Source: Sphingomonas xinjiangensis (GTDB lineage: Bacteria > Pseudomonadota > Alphaproteobacteria > Sphingomonadales > Sphingomonadaceae). From it: a stretch of 64,000 bases of DNA. The notes below the pieces were generated by a model. The model was given only the letters and a program-made list of their open reading frames with translations, was not told the DNA's origin and did not search any database. The position numbers and the translations under genes were made by a program. Where the stretch lies: positions 25,252-89,251 of the forward strand of contig NZ_JACIJF010000012.1 in the NCBI RefSeq assembly GCF_014199255.1, written 5' to 3'. Positions 29,886 to 39,323 of the stretch are shown here, piece by piece; the first letter of the stretch is position 1, and each line of letters opens with the position of its first letter.

Positions 29886-30932
29886 CAGCCCCGCCACATC
29901 TTCATGACAGGACCAATGGCAACTCTCCGCGCGAAAGTGGATAACGTCAGCTTAAGAAACTGTGGATAAGGGCCACCCCCATGCATGAAGAGCGACGAAC
30001 TGAGTTCAACTCCTTCGATCCTCCCTCTGCGGGCAGGCGCGCCCGCGCATCGGAACGGTGACGGTGAGCACTCGAGCTGCCTATTAGTCCGGTGACTTGC
30101 AGGTAGACCCAGTGTCCGGATGGAGACCGGTGAACGGATGGCTGTTTTCTGACGCCAATGAGGTGCTGCCGCGCGCGAGGGAACAACGGGCGGGTGACTG
30201 CCATCGGCCCTATTATCGGCGCCTATGAGACGTAGGAGCAGGTAGCTCCATCAAGATAACGGACGCAGGTAATCCGGGAAGCAGTTCGTGGGCGCCGATC
30301 CGATGGCAGACGTTGCCAGTTCGGAGGCGAAAATAGGCAAGAGCTGTTGGATCACGGCGATTAGCGGTAGTGATGCCCGCGATATGGAGCTTGGCTGCCT
30401 CGGAATGGGATTCCCCCGCAACCGTGGTACTTGCGGATGCCTTGCGGCAACATGCGATCTTTGACTGCATCAAGATAGTACATGTAAGCTAGATCTCATG
30501 GGCAAACGAGGACGTAGCCACTTTCACATGCGAGCACCGGGCGCCGCAGGAACAATCTGCAACGCTTCAATACAACTGCAAGCCAACCGCTTATGTTGTA
30601 GGTTCCCGCCCGCGGCAGCAGCGGCGGCTACCTCGTTGGATGTCAATTTGGCAAGCTGCTGCTGGCCCGTTTCGACTGATATATGTCAAGCAATGCTTCA
30701 ACGACGCCTCTTCCCAAGACGGCGGACGGTGCTCGTCATTGGATCCGCTTTGAAGTGCGCGAGGGCGGTACGCATCCTTACCACGAACGGTTCACCTGAA
30801 TTTCGATGCGGATCGGCAACCAAGTCCTGTAGTCTCGTCAAACATCCGCATGGTGGCTCCTTGGCAGCATCCTTTCTGTAAAGAGGCCCGCTTCGTTTGC
30901 AGGCTCTACAAACTCATGTAAGTCGCTTTGGC
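29886..30932. other. Gene-free stretch, about 1 kb
   Basis: Open frames such as 30213-30473 (minus) and 30498-30881 (plus) lack ribosome-binding sites and recognisable features. Nothing is called. Confidence 0.4.
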
Positions 30933-31616
30933 ATGCACTGGCCGTTGATCCCACTACGTCGCTTGGTCGCTCGCAGCCGCAGCTGCGTCAACGCCTTTGT
31001 AGAAGCTGACCCAGCCGCGTTCGCGTGCAGAAACAACTTGCGGGTTGGAGTGGCTGTCTCAGCCGCTGCCGGTGTACTCGCCGGGGCTGCCGCCGTCCCG
31101 GCACAAGCTCAGTCGCTGCTCGAATACGTTGGACAATGCGTGCCTTTCGCACGCGAGGCATCAGGCATCCAGATCTATGGCGACGCCTGGACGTGGTGGG
31201 ATCAGGCCGAAGGACGTTACCAGCGAGGTAAGAAGCCGCGCATCGGGGCGGTTCTGGCGTTCGCCAAAAGCGCTCGGCTCCCGCTCGGCCATGTCGCTGT
31301 GGTCAGCCGAATCGTGGAGAAGCGAGTTGTTATGATCACCCATGCCAACTGGTCCCGGCTAAACGGCAAGCGGGGACATGCCGAGCAGGACGTCACCTTG
31401 TTCGATGTGTCGCCGAGAGGGGACTGGAGTGTTGTCAAGGTATGGTACCGCGACACCCATGGGCTTGGCAGTTCAGTGTATCCAGCACACGGCTTCATCT
31501 ACGGTGCGCCAGATCCACTGGCCACCAAAGCAGTGCGTCCCGCCCGGCCTTCAGCCGAGCTAAGCGGCCGCCAACCTGATTACGTTGGATCATTGATTGA
31601 CACGTATGCGCAATAG
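30933..31616 (+). CDS. Secreted CHAP-domain protein (putative peptidoglycan amidase/endopeptidase)
   Basis: About 227 aa from the ATG at 30933; the true start is uncertain, since the signal-like segment LRVGVAVSAAAGVLAG...VPAQAQ begins only about 35 residues later. The CHAP domain has the catalytic Cys in QCVPFAREASGI, His in LPLGHVAVVSRI and the polar residue in THANWS, in the normal order and spacing. CHAP enzymes cut peptide bonds in peptidoglycan. The closing PAHGFIYG motif is also typical of sphingomonad members. The gene stands alone, with a minus-strand DUF1080 gene converging on it. Confidence 0.83.
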   Translation: MHWPLIPLRRLVARSRSCVNAFVEADPAAFACRNNLRVGVAVSAAAGVLAGAAAVPAQAQSLLEYVGQCVPFAREASGIQIYGDAWTWWDQAEGRYQRGKKPRIGAVLAFAKSARLPLGHVAVVSRIVEKRVVMITHANWSRLNGKRGHAEQDVTLFDVSPRGDWSVVKVWYRDTHGLGSSVYPAHGFIYGAPDPLATKAVRPARPSAELSGRQPDYVGSLIDTYAQ

Positions 31617-31871
31617 AATTGGAAGTTTGAGCGAAGGAGGTCTTGTTGGGCTCATTGCCCCACCCGGCGCCTTTCCACTTTACTCGAAAGCTTTCGAGCA
31701 TCGCAAATGGCCACTCGGTCGCGATCTACCGAAGCGTCGCCTCAGCCGACGTCTCTGCCTGGCGTAGCGTTCCGCCGACTGTCTTGATCCAGCCGGGCGC
31801 GGGCGAGCAGACACGCCACGCTCGGGAGCATCTCAGGATTCCTCTTCAGAACGCCATCGGCACGAACTCTT

Positions 31872-32633
31872 TCAATCCGCAGACGATCCGGCGGCTATGG
31901 CCGTGGCACCGAGCCTGCGGAGCTTGATGTTGCGAAACGCGACAGGCTCGCCGTGATCCTGCAGGCCGATTACACCGCTGGGAAAAATTCCGAAAAACCG
32001 CATTTTGGCGAACTTCGACCTCCCGACGCGATCACGCCACGCATCGTCTCCGTAGGACACATCGGCAGTCAGTGTGCCGTTCAGCCACTGACGAATGCGG
32101 CCGCGCTCGACGAGCAGTCGCGCATGGTTCCAGCTGCCGGCCGGACGCGAGACGCGGGGTGGAGGAACTGTCAGGTCATACAGCGAGCCGGCGCGGTGGC
32201 TTGGGATACTGCCATCGGGATGGCCCGCGTCGTCAAGGATCTGCATTTCAAGCCCGCTTCGATAAAGTTCTGTTGCTCCGGAAATGCTGCGTGCCAAGTA
32301 GAGCACTCCGCTGTTCCCTCCAGGTGCCACCTTCCAATCCAGCTCCAGCTCGAAGGCGCCGAAACGTTCGTTTGTCACTAGGTCAGTGCCGCTCATCTTC
32401 CCGTCTGCCTTGGTAAGCTCCAGCGTTCCTTCATTCACAGTCCAGGTCGGTGCCGGCGCGCCGCCGCCAAAGGACTGCCACCCTGCCAAATCTCGGCCGT
32501 TGAAGAGCAGCTGCCACCCGGCCTTACGCTCCTGCTCGGTGAGGACATTGTGCCCAGACTCCTGTGCGCGGCTCGGTGACGCGAGTGTCACCCAAAAGAA
32601 CAGCGACACGACCATGCTTGTCAGAACCCGCAT
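31872..32633 (-). CDS. DUF1080 protein (3-keto-disaccharide hydrolase-like), secreted
   Basis: 253 aa. Signal peptide at 1-23 (MRVLTSMVVSLFFWVTLASPSRAQ). The jelly-roll DUF1080 fold is recognised by GWQLLFNGRDLAGWQSFGGG, FELELDWKVAPGGNSGVLYL, SGLEMQILDD, WNHARLLVERGRIRQWLNG and a final FRNIKLR. Some family members act on 3-keto-glycosides; the substrate here is unknown. GGAG lies 8 nt before the ATG. It converges on the CHAP gene and may work in the periplasm with the carbohydrate enzymes at 1-10 kb, though it is not linked to them. Confidence 0.88.
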   Translation of the reverse strand: MRVLTSMVVSLFFWVTLASPSRAQESGHNVLTEQERKAGWQLLFNGRDLAGWQSFGGGAPAPTWTVNEGTLELTKADGKMSGTDLVTNERFGAFELELDWKVAPGGNSGVLYLARSISGATELYRSGLEMQILDDAGHPDGSIPSHRAGSLYDLTVPPPRVSRPAGSWNHARLLVERGRIRQWLNGTLTADVSYGDDAWRDRVGRSKFAKMRFFGIFPSGVIGLQDHGEPVAFRNIKLRRLGATAIAAGSSAD

Positions 32634-33549
32634 CCATAATCTCCAAGCTGCCCATCTCCGCGGACGTCGCGTCGGATATCACAAAGTCATCTTCTGCGCC
32701 GCATGATCCGTCGAGAACCGGCCAATCAGGGGCGCGAACCTCGGCTCCAAGTGATCTCAGCCCTTGGGAGAGCACGCGAGCCGCTCAGGATGGGCAGCAA
32801 TTTGACGCTCAGCTTATGTCACGCCTCATGCCGGTCCGAGACTCTGCGTCGCTCCGCTTTTCGCTGCTAAAAGCGCTGGCGAACTGAACCAAGCTGTCAA
32901 ATGCTTCAGGTCGCGTAACGGATCTTGCATTAAGGCAGCGCCTCACCCATCGCCATCGAGCTATTGCCGCTTTTTAGTAGTCTTTCAACGCGGGTTTCCC
33001 ACGCTCTACTGGCTTCAATTTTGCTCCTGGATTTCGGCTCACCCCAGCCAATCTTCGGCGCGAGGGTGCCATTGCTTATTCAGCTCATGAAGAGCTTCAT
33101 TATGGGTGCGGAAGATGACCGAGGACTTCAGTTGGCCCTATGCAGCGGGTGAAAGCGCGTCGTCGTGCTGCTCGAAAAGTTCGAGCCATTCTGCTTTTCA
33201 GTGTTCTTTGACAACGATGGCCGAGCAGTTCACATGCACCTCGTAGCTGGCGCGCGTGAAATCATCGATTGCGGCGATCTGCTTGACTATTGGCGAGGTC
33301 GGCGCGCCGACAACCCTGCTAGAGTCTCCGGCATGAGAGCGGGTTTGGTTCGAAGCTCGCTTGAAAGCTATCTTTCCGTAGAATGCGGTCACGCGAATGC
33401 GGCCGTCGTGACAATCTCTGCGACCAAGTGGAACCGTAGATGCACGAACCTTCGAAAGCCTCTGAGCTGTTCTTGGGGGCAGGCATTGAACTCGTCACGG
33501 CAGCTTAACCATCGATGGGATATTGGTTCGTATTTATTTGGAAGCCGTA
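32634..33549. other. Gene-free stretch, about 0.9 kb
   Basis: A plus-strand frame at 33165-33566 starts with a protein-like segment but lacks a ribosome-binding site and degrades into random sequence; not called. Confidence 0.35.
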
Positions 33550-33780
33550 TTATTGGGGTAAGCTGAGGAGCCGCTGGATCTCGGCCTCGGCTTCCTTGCG
33601 CGTGTCAAACTCCCTACTCACCGGAACGCTCGTCATAAGCGTTCCTACGGTAGCATGCTGGTAAACTATCCAGCCGACGGTAGTCTTCTCGGCTTCATAC
33701 TCGCGGTTGCCGTCCAAGGTCCGTTCTCCCAAGTGCGCCAAGGAATGCTCAGACGTTAGCTGCTCAAGTGCCTTTGGCAA
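33550..33780 (-). CDS. Small hypothetical protein
   Basis: Up to 76 aa. YEAEKTTVGWIVYQHATVGT and SREFDTRKEAEAEIQRLLSLP give a strand-strand-helix pattern. The only start for the full frame is TTG at 33780. A TTG near 33717 has GGGAG upstream and may be the real start. No domain recognised. Confidence 0.4.
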   Translation of the reverse strand: MPKALEQLTSEHSLAHLGERTLDGNREYEAEKTTVGWIVYQHATVGTLMTSVPVSREFDTRKEAEAEIQRLLSLPQ

Positions 33781-33986
33781 CCCCCCGGGGCAGGGGCTTT
33801 ACCGATGACAGTACAGTCCGCCGAACAAGCATAAGCCGATGGCTGATAACGGGTGAACCATGCAGCAAAATGGGGCGAATCATCGCGCAAATTTTTTTGT
33901 GCGATTACACGAAGAGTGGTTACGTTTGGATAAGAGGAGGCTTCTGGTATGTTAATCGCCTTCCCAAGACACACGCAGGAGCTTCG

Positions 33987-34232
33987 ATGCAGCGTTATCA
34001 GTTCAGCCTGTTCAACGGCGAGGCCGTTGTGGCCAGAGCTAGCGAAGAATGTGCAGCCCTGCGCGAAGCGGGAGCCAGGGCGCTTCAGATGATTGCTGAG
34101 TCTATCGGTAGCGATGAACGATCATGGTCGCTGCAAGAGTGGCGCGTTGATATAGCCGATCAAGCCGGCCTCATCCTCATAACCATCGGCGCTTATGCCA
34201 GAGACGCAGCTGCCTTGAAGGTCACGAGGTAA
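33987..34232 (+). CDS. DUF6894-family small protein
   Basis: 81 aa. MQRYQFSLFNGEAV, the central helix CAALREAGARALQMIAESIG and the end EWRVDIADQAGLILITIGAYA match the DUF6894 pattern found in many rhizobial and sphingomonad proteins: a two-strand start, one helix, then a conserved W-x-(M/V)-x-V-x-D-x-x-G-L strand pair. Function unknown; members are often stress- or plasmid-linked. CAGGAG lies 5 nt before the ATG, which excludes the longer upstream reading. Confidence 0.8.
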   Translation: MQRYQFSLFNGEAVVARASEECAALREAGARALQMIAESIGSDERSWSLQEWRVDIADQAGLILITIGAYARDAAALKVTR

Positions 34233-34410
34233 GTAGCGGTAAATTCTGCCCCTTAACAAGAATTCCGTGCTTTCTTATCATGATCCTCGCGCAGGCGGCC
34301 CGTAATGCCGATGCATCTACACTCGCTTGGCAAAGCAGACTCTCGCTAGGAGCGGTTCTTCTAGCAAAGCCACTGTTCAGTCGACTTCAGCTAGTTGTCA
34401 CGGCCTCATT

Positions 34411-34656
34411 CTATCGTCCAGTTTGCCGGATTGCAGCAGTGTGAACAACGTGGAGGCGCGTCACTCCTTGCTCTTGCGCGAGCCCCACGCCGTCTTGTTC
34501 GGCAGCTTCAGCAGACAGGTATGGACCATCAAGGTAGCGGCCCTCGCCGCCGAATGAGATCGAGAGCAGGAACATCCCAGCCCCGATGTCTCGAACTTCG
34601 ACGTGCGGATCGCTCTGTGCGTCCGCGATGCTCTTGATTCGGATGATCTCAACCAT
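34411..34656 (-). CDS. Small hypothetical protein, 81 aa
   Basis: AGGGA lies 6 nt upstream of the ATG. MVEIIRIKSIADAQSDPHVEVRD, GMFLLSISFGGEG and a helical SAEAAEQDGVGLAQEQGV give a plausible alpha/beta fold. No family recognised. Confidence 0.5.
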   Translation of the reverse strand: MVEIIRIKSIADAQSDPHVEVRDIGAGMFLLSISFGGEGRYLDGPYLSAEAAEQDGVGLAQEQGVTRLHVVHTAAIRQTGR

Positions 34657-35300
34657 TCCGCGTCCCTAATCGGTACAACTATTTGCCGAAAGGGGCGATC
34701 GACGATTAGCGGGCGAGCGGTCGTTCTCGAAGGTTGTGAGATGCTAGCCCACGGAGACACGGTGGCGGCAGCCAGCGATGCAACAATTCACCGGCTCAGC
34801 GCCGACCTCAAATTTTTTCGCAAGCAGGAAAACCGGATACTCAATTTGGCGGTAAACACCAAGATGGCAATGTCAGAGTTCGTGGTACCGGTATCGTCGC
34901 GAGCCGCTCGGGGAAAGCTCACCCATATACGCTGGTGCGCCGCCATGGTCATCGAACGGCTGCCATTTCCAACATTGATGGCACGGAAGTATCCGAACCC
35001 TGCAAGCACATTGCTCCTGTTGTAACTTCAATCAGGACCTCTATCCTGTCTGTCATTAGGGCGTTGACCAAAGCCCGAAACGGGCGATGCGGAATGCACG
35101 AAACGCCTTGAGCGAAAGAGAAGGTGAGTGCGTTGAGCGCCACGGTGCTTCCTCAACAGACATTCCCGCGAATGCCTGGGAGTAGGGCTAGGGCTAGATT
35201 GCCGCTGTTATCTTTGAACAAGTGCCGCGTAGTTAAGGCTTGATTACCGCTCATTTGATGCGCAGGCTACGACTCGCAGGTACAAAAAGAGGGGAAGGCG
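34657..35300. other. Gene-free stretch, 644 bp
   Basis: No supported gene. The last bases hold GAGGGGAAGG, the ribosome-binding site of the next gene. Confidence 0.4.
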
Positions 35301-35906
35301 ATGACGAATAGATGGCTAGCAGCAGCGGTCACTCTGGCGCTTGTGGTCTCATCGACAGCCCGAGCTGCTGTAATCAAGTTCACCGGCTCGTCGGGCGGGC
35401 GGCAGGTATCAGGCGTTTTGATACACGACGCGAAAACTCTATCGTTCGATCAAATGAGCGACGAGAGTGGTAGCGTGGCTTTGTACTGGCCGGGCACGCT
35501 GAGCTTTCAATCTGGGACGCTGAGCAGGTCCAGCGAGTACCTAGGCGTGGTGACAGACGGCTATGAAGGGAACACAGCAGGCACAAGTGACTACTTCGCG
35601 GCATTTGTGACGGCTAGCAGCCGGGAGAGCTACGGTTTTTACGTGGACTACGGCAGCACCGCCGCTCTCACCAGCAGCGCGATTCCGTCGGTCCTTCCCA
35701 GTGGTCCGGCGAACTTCCAGTACACTTACGCCGGGGAAGGTTTCACCATTCCCGTCACCTTCTCTGCAGCAGTTCCCGAAGCCTCCACTTGGGCGATGAT
35801 GATGGTCGGCTTCGGTGTTTCCAGCGCCGCTATGCGTCGGCGTCCGCGACGGAAGGTCGCGATGGCCGATTTGAGGCATGCAACATCGTTCGCGTCCGGA
35901 AGTTAG
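35301..35906 (+). CDS. PEPxxWA-CTERM sorting-signal protein 1
   Basis: 201 aa. Signal peptide (MTNRWLAAAVTLALVVSSTARA) and, near 158-182, the C-terminal sorting signal VPEASTWAMMMVGFGVSSAA followed by MRRRPRRK. This is the PEPxxWA variant typical of sphingomonads. Exosortase is expected to cut this tail and move the protein to the cell surface, usually in exopolysaccharide producers. The mature domain is a beta-rich stretch without a recognised fold. GAGGGGAAGG precedes the ATG. About 20 residues follow the basic patch, longer than usual for this signal. Confidence 0.9.
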   Translation: MTNRWLAAAVTLALVVSSTARAAVIKFTGSSGGRQVSGVLIHDAKTLSFDQMSDESGSVALYWPGTLSFQSGTLSRSSEYLGVVTDGYEGNTAGTSDYFAAFVTASSRESYGFYVDYGSTAALTSSAIPSVLPSGPANFQYTYAGEGFTIPVTFSAAVPEASTWAMMMVGFGVSSAAMRRRPRRKVAMADLRHATSFASGS

Positions 35907-36017
35907 CTAGAAGCTCGAACTCCGGTGGGCTTGTTGCGTGGTAGTGGCCTCGAGAGCTCGTAGTTTTAACCCTCTAGCGACGCACTCTCTGGCGCTATCG
36001 TCGCGCAGCGTTGCGGT

Positions 36018-36362
36018 TCACCAATGATCAACAACGCGCACCTCAGCGGGTGTGCTGACGTCGATCAACGTCAGCAGGATCTGTCCGGGGCCGCCGTTGG
36101 GAGAGGCGAGGCCCTGCAAGACGATTTCCACGAGAGCAATGTGGATGCCGATGATGGGAGTGTCTCGCGCGGCGCACTTAGTGCCGTCCGCTGCTGTGAG
36201 GGCGCCGAACTCAAGCTGGCAGCCGTAGCCGTAGCGGTTGCTCGATTCAGCCTTCCCGACGGCGGCGGCATCCATGAGCATCATGTCGCGCGAAGGGTTG
36301 CAGGCGCCGCCGCGCCGGTGGCATTGCGCAGACTGTCGGCGGTCCACACGCGATATTAGCAT
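36018..36362 (-). pseudogene. Possible broken gene of unknown family
   Basis: The minus strand reads SNRYGYGCQLEFGALTAAD...IIGIHIALVEIVLQGLAS...GQILLTLIDVSTPAEVRVVDHW up to the stop at 36018. Just upstream another frame carries VWTADSLRNATGAAAPATLR. Both look protein-like but are out of phase, suggesting one frameshifted gene. No family is recognised. Confidence 0.35.
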
Positions 36363-36379
36363 GAATCAAAGTCGGCGCG

Positions 36380-36396
36380 CCGCGGCTTTGCCGCGG
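36380..36396 (-). terminator. Hairpin after the small membrane-protein genes
   Basis: CCGCGGC-TTT-GCCGCGG, 7-bp perfect stem and 3-nt loop, 9 bp after the stop at 36406 on the minus strand. No T-run follows. Confidence 0.45.
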
Positions 36397-36405
36397 TCAA
36401 CTTGA

Positions 36406-36618
36406 TTAAGCGGCGAGCTTGGGAGGGGCGTTGAAGGTTTCGCTCGTGTTATCGACGACCAGGCTGAGCCCAGTATGCTGTTCACGGGGTGTGGCAGCAT
36501 CGACAGGAACGATGTGAGCTCGAAATGCCGGCGACACGAGGCACAGCAGAGCCGCCAGCAGCAAAATTGCCGAAGAGAGCGCGCAAATAGCGCCCGCTAC
36601 CGTAAGAAGCGTTAGCAT
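36406..36618 (-). CDS. Small membrane protein, 70 aa
   Basis: AAGGGG lies 8 nt before the ATG. One or two hydrophobic segments at about 2-33 (MLTLLTVAGAICALSS, LLLAALLCLVSP) precede a polar tail (DAATPREQHTGLSLVVDN). No family recognised. A 46-aa membrane protein gene lies 85 bp upstream on the same strand and a hairpin follows, so the two may form a tiny operon. Confidence 0.55.
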   Translation of the reverse strand: MLTLLTVAGAICALSSAILLLAALLCLVSPAFRAHIVPVDAATPREQHTGLSLVVDNTSETFNAPPKLAA

Positions 36619-36703
36619 CTCGATAACCCCTTTTGCGTCTGCATACCGCAGTCGAGGCTGAGTCGCTACTGCCCTTTGGTAACAGCTCGTCGCTGATACC
36701 GCG

Positions 36704-36844
36704 CTACTGAACTAGAGCTTTCAAGACGAGTGCGCCGGAAATGACCCAAAACGGCACAGATAACGCTGACGCTATCAGCACGCCTCGGAGCACTCCGCCG
36801 TCCAAAACCGGCTCTTCCCTCTGCTCACGCGGCGCCGTCGCCAT
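36704..36844 (-). CDS. Tiny membrane protein, 46 aa
   Basis: An ATG at 36844 is preceded by GGAGAGG with 4 nt spacing. The product starts MATAPREQREEPVLDGGVLR (charged, cytosolic) and continues into a single membrane helix GVLIASALSVPFWVISGALV, ending LKALVQ. The N-terminus-in topology with one helix resembles small regulatory or assembly peptides. Stop TAG at 36704-36706. No relatives known to me. Confidence 0.6.
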   Translation of the reverse strand: MATAPREQREEPVLDGGVLRGVLIASALSVPFWVISGALVLKALVQ

Positions 36845-36895
36845 AAAACCTCTCCACGCGCTGGTGTTACAAGCAACCCGTTGATTCGATGGCAG

Positions 36896-37114
36896 TTATC
36901 CCGCTCTAGATCGATCAACGTCATAACTGTGTAACGGTTCCGCTCTGAGAGCAACTAGGTTGAATCCCTGAAGCAATTTTTTTGCTTGCTGCGGCTGGAC
37001 CGGTAAGCCGTCTTGTCGAATATCTTTCAGCGTCGACACGGTGTAGCGCAACGCGTCGATGGTAGGGTTCTTCGCATCCACCATGGACAGGATGTCGCCG
37101 ATCAGCCAATCCAT
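36896..37114 (-). CDS. Small hypothetical protein, 72 aa
   Basis: MDWLIGDILSMVDAKNPTID then ALRYTVSTLKDIRQDGLP and QQAKKLLQGFNLVAL, two amphipathic helices. The ribosome-binding site is weak. Its ATG at 37114 has no better alternative. No family recognised. Confidence 0.4.
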   Translation of the reverse strand: MDWLIGDILSMVDAKNPTIDALRYTVSTLKDIRQDGLPVQPQQAKKLLQGFNLVALRAEPLHSYDVDRSRAG

Positions 37115-37574
37115 CCGTATCTGTAGAGCCGCATTGCATTTTCAATGGTCGCCTTGCACCGAAATGGGCGACGATCTCGCGAAAAGAGCGCGGGACGCGG
37201 ATACCGTCGCCCACGGAGCCCTGCCAATTCGAAGCACCGATGGCGCGGGGCACACCTGAGCGCGTGACGACCCTGATCGAGGCTTGTGTCGCACTTTCCC
37301 ACGGGCTGACAAATCGCCGAGCAGAATAGGAGCGCTAAGCTGCCGCCACGTCGGAAATCGAGGCTGCGCAGTACGGCTCAAGTAGCATGCCACCGAGCCT
37401 GAAGAGCGGGCGTCCATAAGGCCTCACCGGATTGGACCAATCTTGGCTCGCAGCTGGTCGCCCGCGACGCTCGGGTGGAACCTTGGGAAGCTTTCTTCGT
37501 AGCACAACGGGCCAGGATTTCCCATCGACGCATTTCCTTCCTCTTGGCCGAACCTAGAAACTCGAGAGGTGAAA
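37115..37574. other. Gene-free stretch, promoter region of the next operon
   Basis: No supported gene; overlapping frames on both strands look random. The final bases carry GAGAGG, the ribosome-binding site for the gene at 37575. Confidence 0.4.
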
Positions 37575-38483
37575 ATGCGTATCGCTGCGTCGGCAATCAT
37601 GATCGGGTGTATAGTGGCTGCGCCAGCGGTAGCACAGGACACGCGCAATCGACGTGACACTCTGCAGACCGTGTCAACGATCGAGACGAGACCCGGATCA
37701 CCTTCGAACGGGACCGCTACAGTGTCGCCAAGTTCCGTGCCGCAGAATATAGATCAGCTCGATGATTCACGCGGAGCATTTTCTGCATCAATCGGTACCC
37801 TCTACGCTACAGGGGAATTTGGCTCTGCCTCGAGCACGTCCATCTGGTCCTCAGCAATTGGCGCTCGCTATCGCAGGGGTGACCTCAGAATTACCGCCTC
37901 CCTCCCCTGGATGCGCATTAGGAGCGACGCAGTGCTTTTTACCGGGATCGACAGCACACCAGTGCTGGTCGCACCAGGCGCCAATTCTGCTCGCAACACG
38001 GCCGAGGGCTTCGGCGATCTGACGCTCGGCGCTGCGTACACGTTCGCGCCTGCGGGCGTTGGCCTTGAGCTTGAGCTTTCTGGTCGAGCGAAATTGAACA
38101 CAGCCTCGCGGTCCAGCAAGCTGTCAAGCGGCGAACTGGATTACGCGATCGGAGGCCAGATCACGAAACCTCTTGGCGACTTTGGGCCCTTCGTCTCTGC
38201 CACTTATAGGGTCTTGGGCGACACCGCGACCTACCGGCTCAGAAACGGTCTCGCCGCGTCCGCCGGAACATCGCTCGCCATTGGATCACGTACATATCTG
38301 CTTGCCTCATACCATTACTCAGAGCGTGCAACGGACTTCGTGAAGGATGCGCATGAGGTCTTTGCGGGTGCCGTTACCGCATTACCAAATTCGCGACTGC
38401 GGTTCAGCGGCTTTGGAACATTGGGCCTCTCCCGTGGCGCCGCGGCGGCTTCAGCCGGGTTGGCGCTATCAAGCGACTTCTGA
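37575..38483 (+). CDS. Putative outer-membrane beta-barrel protein
   Basis: 302 aa. Signal peptide at about 1-20 (MRIAASAIMIGCIVAAPAVAQ). A polar linker to about 65 is followed by alternating amphipathic strands (SIWSSAIGARYRRGDLRITASLPW, GFGDLTLGAAYTFA, VGLELELSGRAKLNT) and a C-terminal Phe (LALSSDF), as in outer-membrane porin- or transport-like barrels. AGAGG lies 6 nt before the ATG at 37575. It is the first of three tightly packed genes: the phosphatase-like gene starts 9 bp later. A role in surface polysaccharide or solute passage is only a guess. Confidence 0.72.
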   Translation: MRIAASAIMIGCIVAAPAVAQDTRNRRDTLQTVSTIETRPGSPSNGTATVSPSSVPQNIDQLDDSRGAFSASIGTLYATGEFGSASSTSIWSSAIGARYRRGDLRITASLPWMRIRSDAVLFTGIDSTPVLVAPGANSARNTAEGFGDLTLGAAYTFAPAGVGLELELSGRAKLNTASRSSKLSSGELDYAIGGQITKPLGDFGPFVSATYRVLGDTATYRLRNGLAASAGTSLAIGSRTYLLASYHYSERATDFVKDAHEVFAGAVTALPNSRLRFSGFGTLGLSRGAAAASAGLALSSDF

Positions 38484-38492
38484 GGAGCTCCG

Positions 38493-39323
38493 GTGCGATA
38501 CTGGAAGAGTAAATCGAAAAACAACCGTCATCGAGTGTATGCGATCGGCGATATTCACGGTCGTCTTGATCTTTTCAAGCGACTTATACGCCTCATAAAG
38601 CAAGACAATGAGGATCGGGCACCCGCCCCGACTTCCATCATCCTTCTTGGGAACCTGGTAGATCGAGGACCGGACTCGGCGCCACTGGTACATTACTGTA
38701 AAAGCCTTTCTCAAGATCTTAAAAGGTTTCAAGTTTTGAAAGGCAACCACGAGGCCATGATGGTAGCCGCACTTCGGACCGGCGAGGCTACTGTTATTGA
38801 GCGCTGGCTAAGCCACGGCGGAATGGTGACTCTGGCGAGTTGGGGCATGTCACGGCATCTGATGGAACGCCCCGAGCATCCGCATTTCTCCGCGGTCGCG
38901 CGTCGGCTCATCGGCGAGGACGTTCTCTCGTGGATGGAGGATCTTCCGCTAAGCAGAGCCTATGGCAATCATTTCTTCGTAAATGCTGGGCTCCGACCGG
39001 GTGTCGCATCGCACATACAGGGGGAGAGCGACCTCCTGCAAATCCGCGAGGACTTTTTGGACAGCAAAGCCGATCATGGTGCCGTGATAGTTCATGGCCA
39101 TTTCCCGCACGAGGCCGGCCCTGATCTCCAAGCAAACCGGATTGGCGTCGACTCGGCAGCATTTCGGACCGGCCGCCTTTCGGCGGTCGGACTTGAGAAC
39201 GGCGTCGCGTGGCCGTTGATGACTGAGCCCGATGCGGGCGAGATGGAGCGGGCAGCAATCAAGTCGAACATGGAGAGTCTGATTGCCGGCTGGCACCGCA
39301 ACGATCAGGAACAAGCCCGGTGA
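38493..39323 (+). CDS. Metallophosphoesterase, Ser/Thr-phosphatase-like, with substituted metal ligands
   Basis: 276 aa from a GTG with GAGGAG 6 nt upstream. The PPP-family motifs are in order: GDIHG at 19-23, GNLVDRG at 53-59, GNHE at 84-87, VNAGLRPG near 163-170 and VHGH at 200-203. In normal family members the second motif is GDxVDRG and the fourth is VHAG. Here the metal-bridging Asp is Asn54 and the metal-binding His is Asn164, so activity may be lost or altered. Frame, length and other motifs are intact. It sits between an outer-membrane protein and a single-span membrane protein whose start overlaps its stop (GTGA). Confidence 0.85.
   Translation: MRYWKSKSKNNRHRVYAIGDIHGRLDLFKRLIRLIKQDNEDRAPAPTSIILLGNLVDRGPDSAPLVHYCKSLSQDLKRFQVLKGNHEAMMVAALRTGEATVIERWLSHGGMVTLASWGMSRHLMERPEHPHFSAVARRLIGEDVLSWMEDLPLSRAYGNHFFVNAGLRPGVASHIQGESDLLQIREDFLDSKADHGAVIVHGHFPHEAGPDLQANRIGVDSAAFRTGRLSAVGLENGVAWPLMTEPDAGEMERAAIKSNMESLIAGWHRNDQEQAR

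Noticed and set aside
31643..31927. 94-codon plus-strand frame behind a perfect GAAGGAGG with a TTG start
   Set aside because: The protein looks random and its end overlaps the convergent DUF1080 gene; the Shine-Dalgarno-like sequence is probably chance.
36024..36359. Plus-strand frame opposite the possible broken gene at 36018-36362
   Set aside because: The minus strand gives the more protein-like sequence in two adjoining frames.
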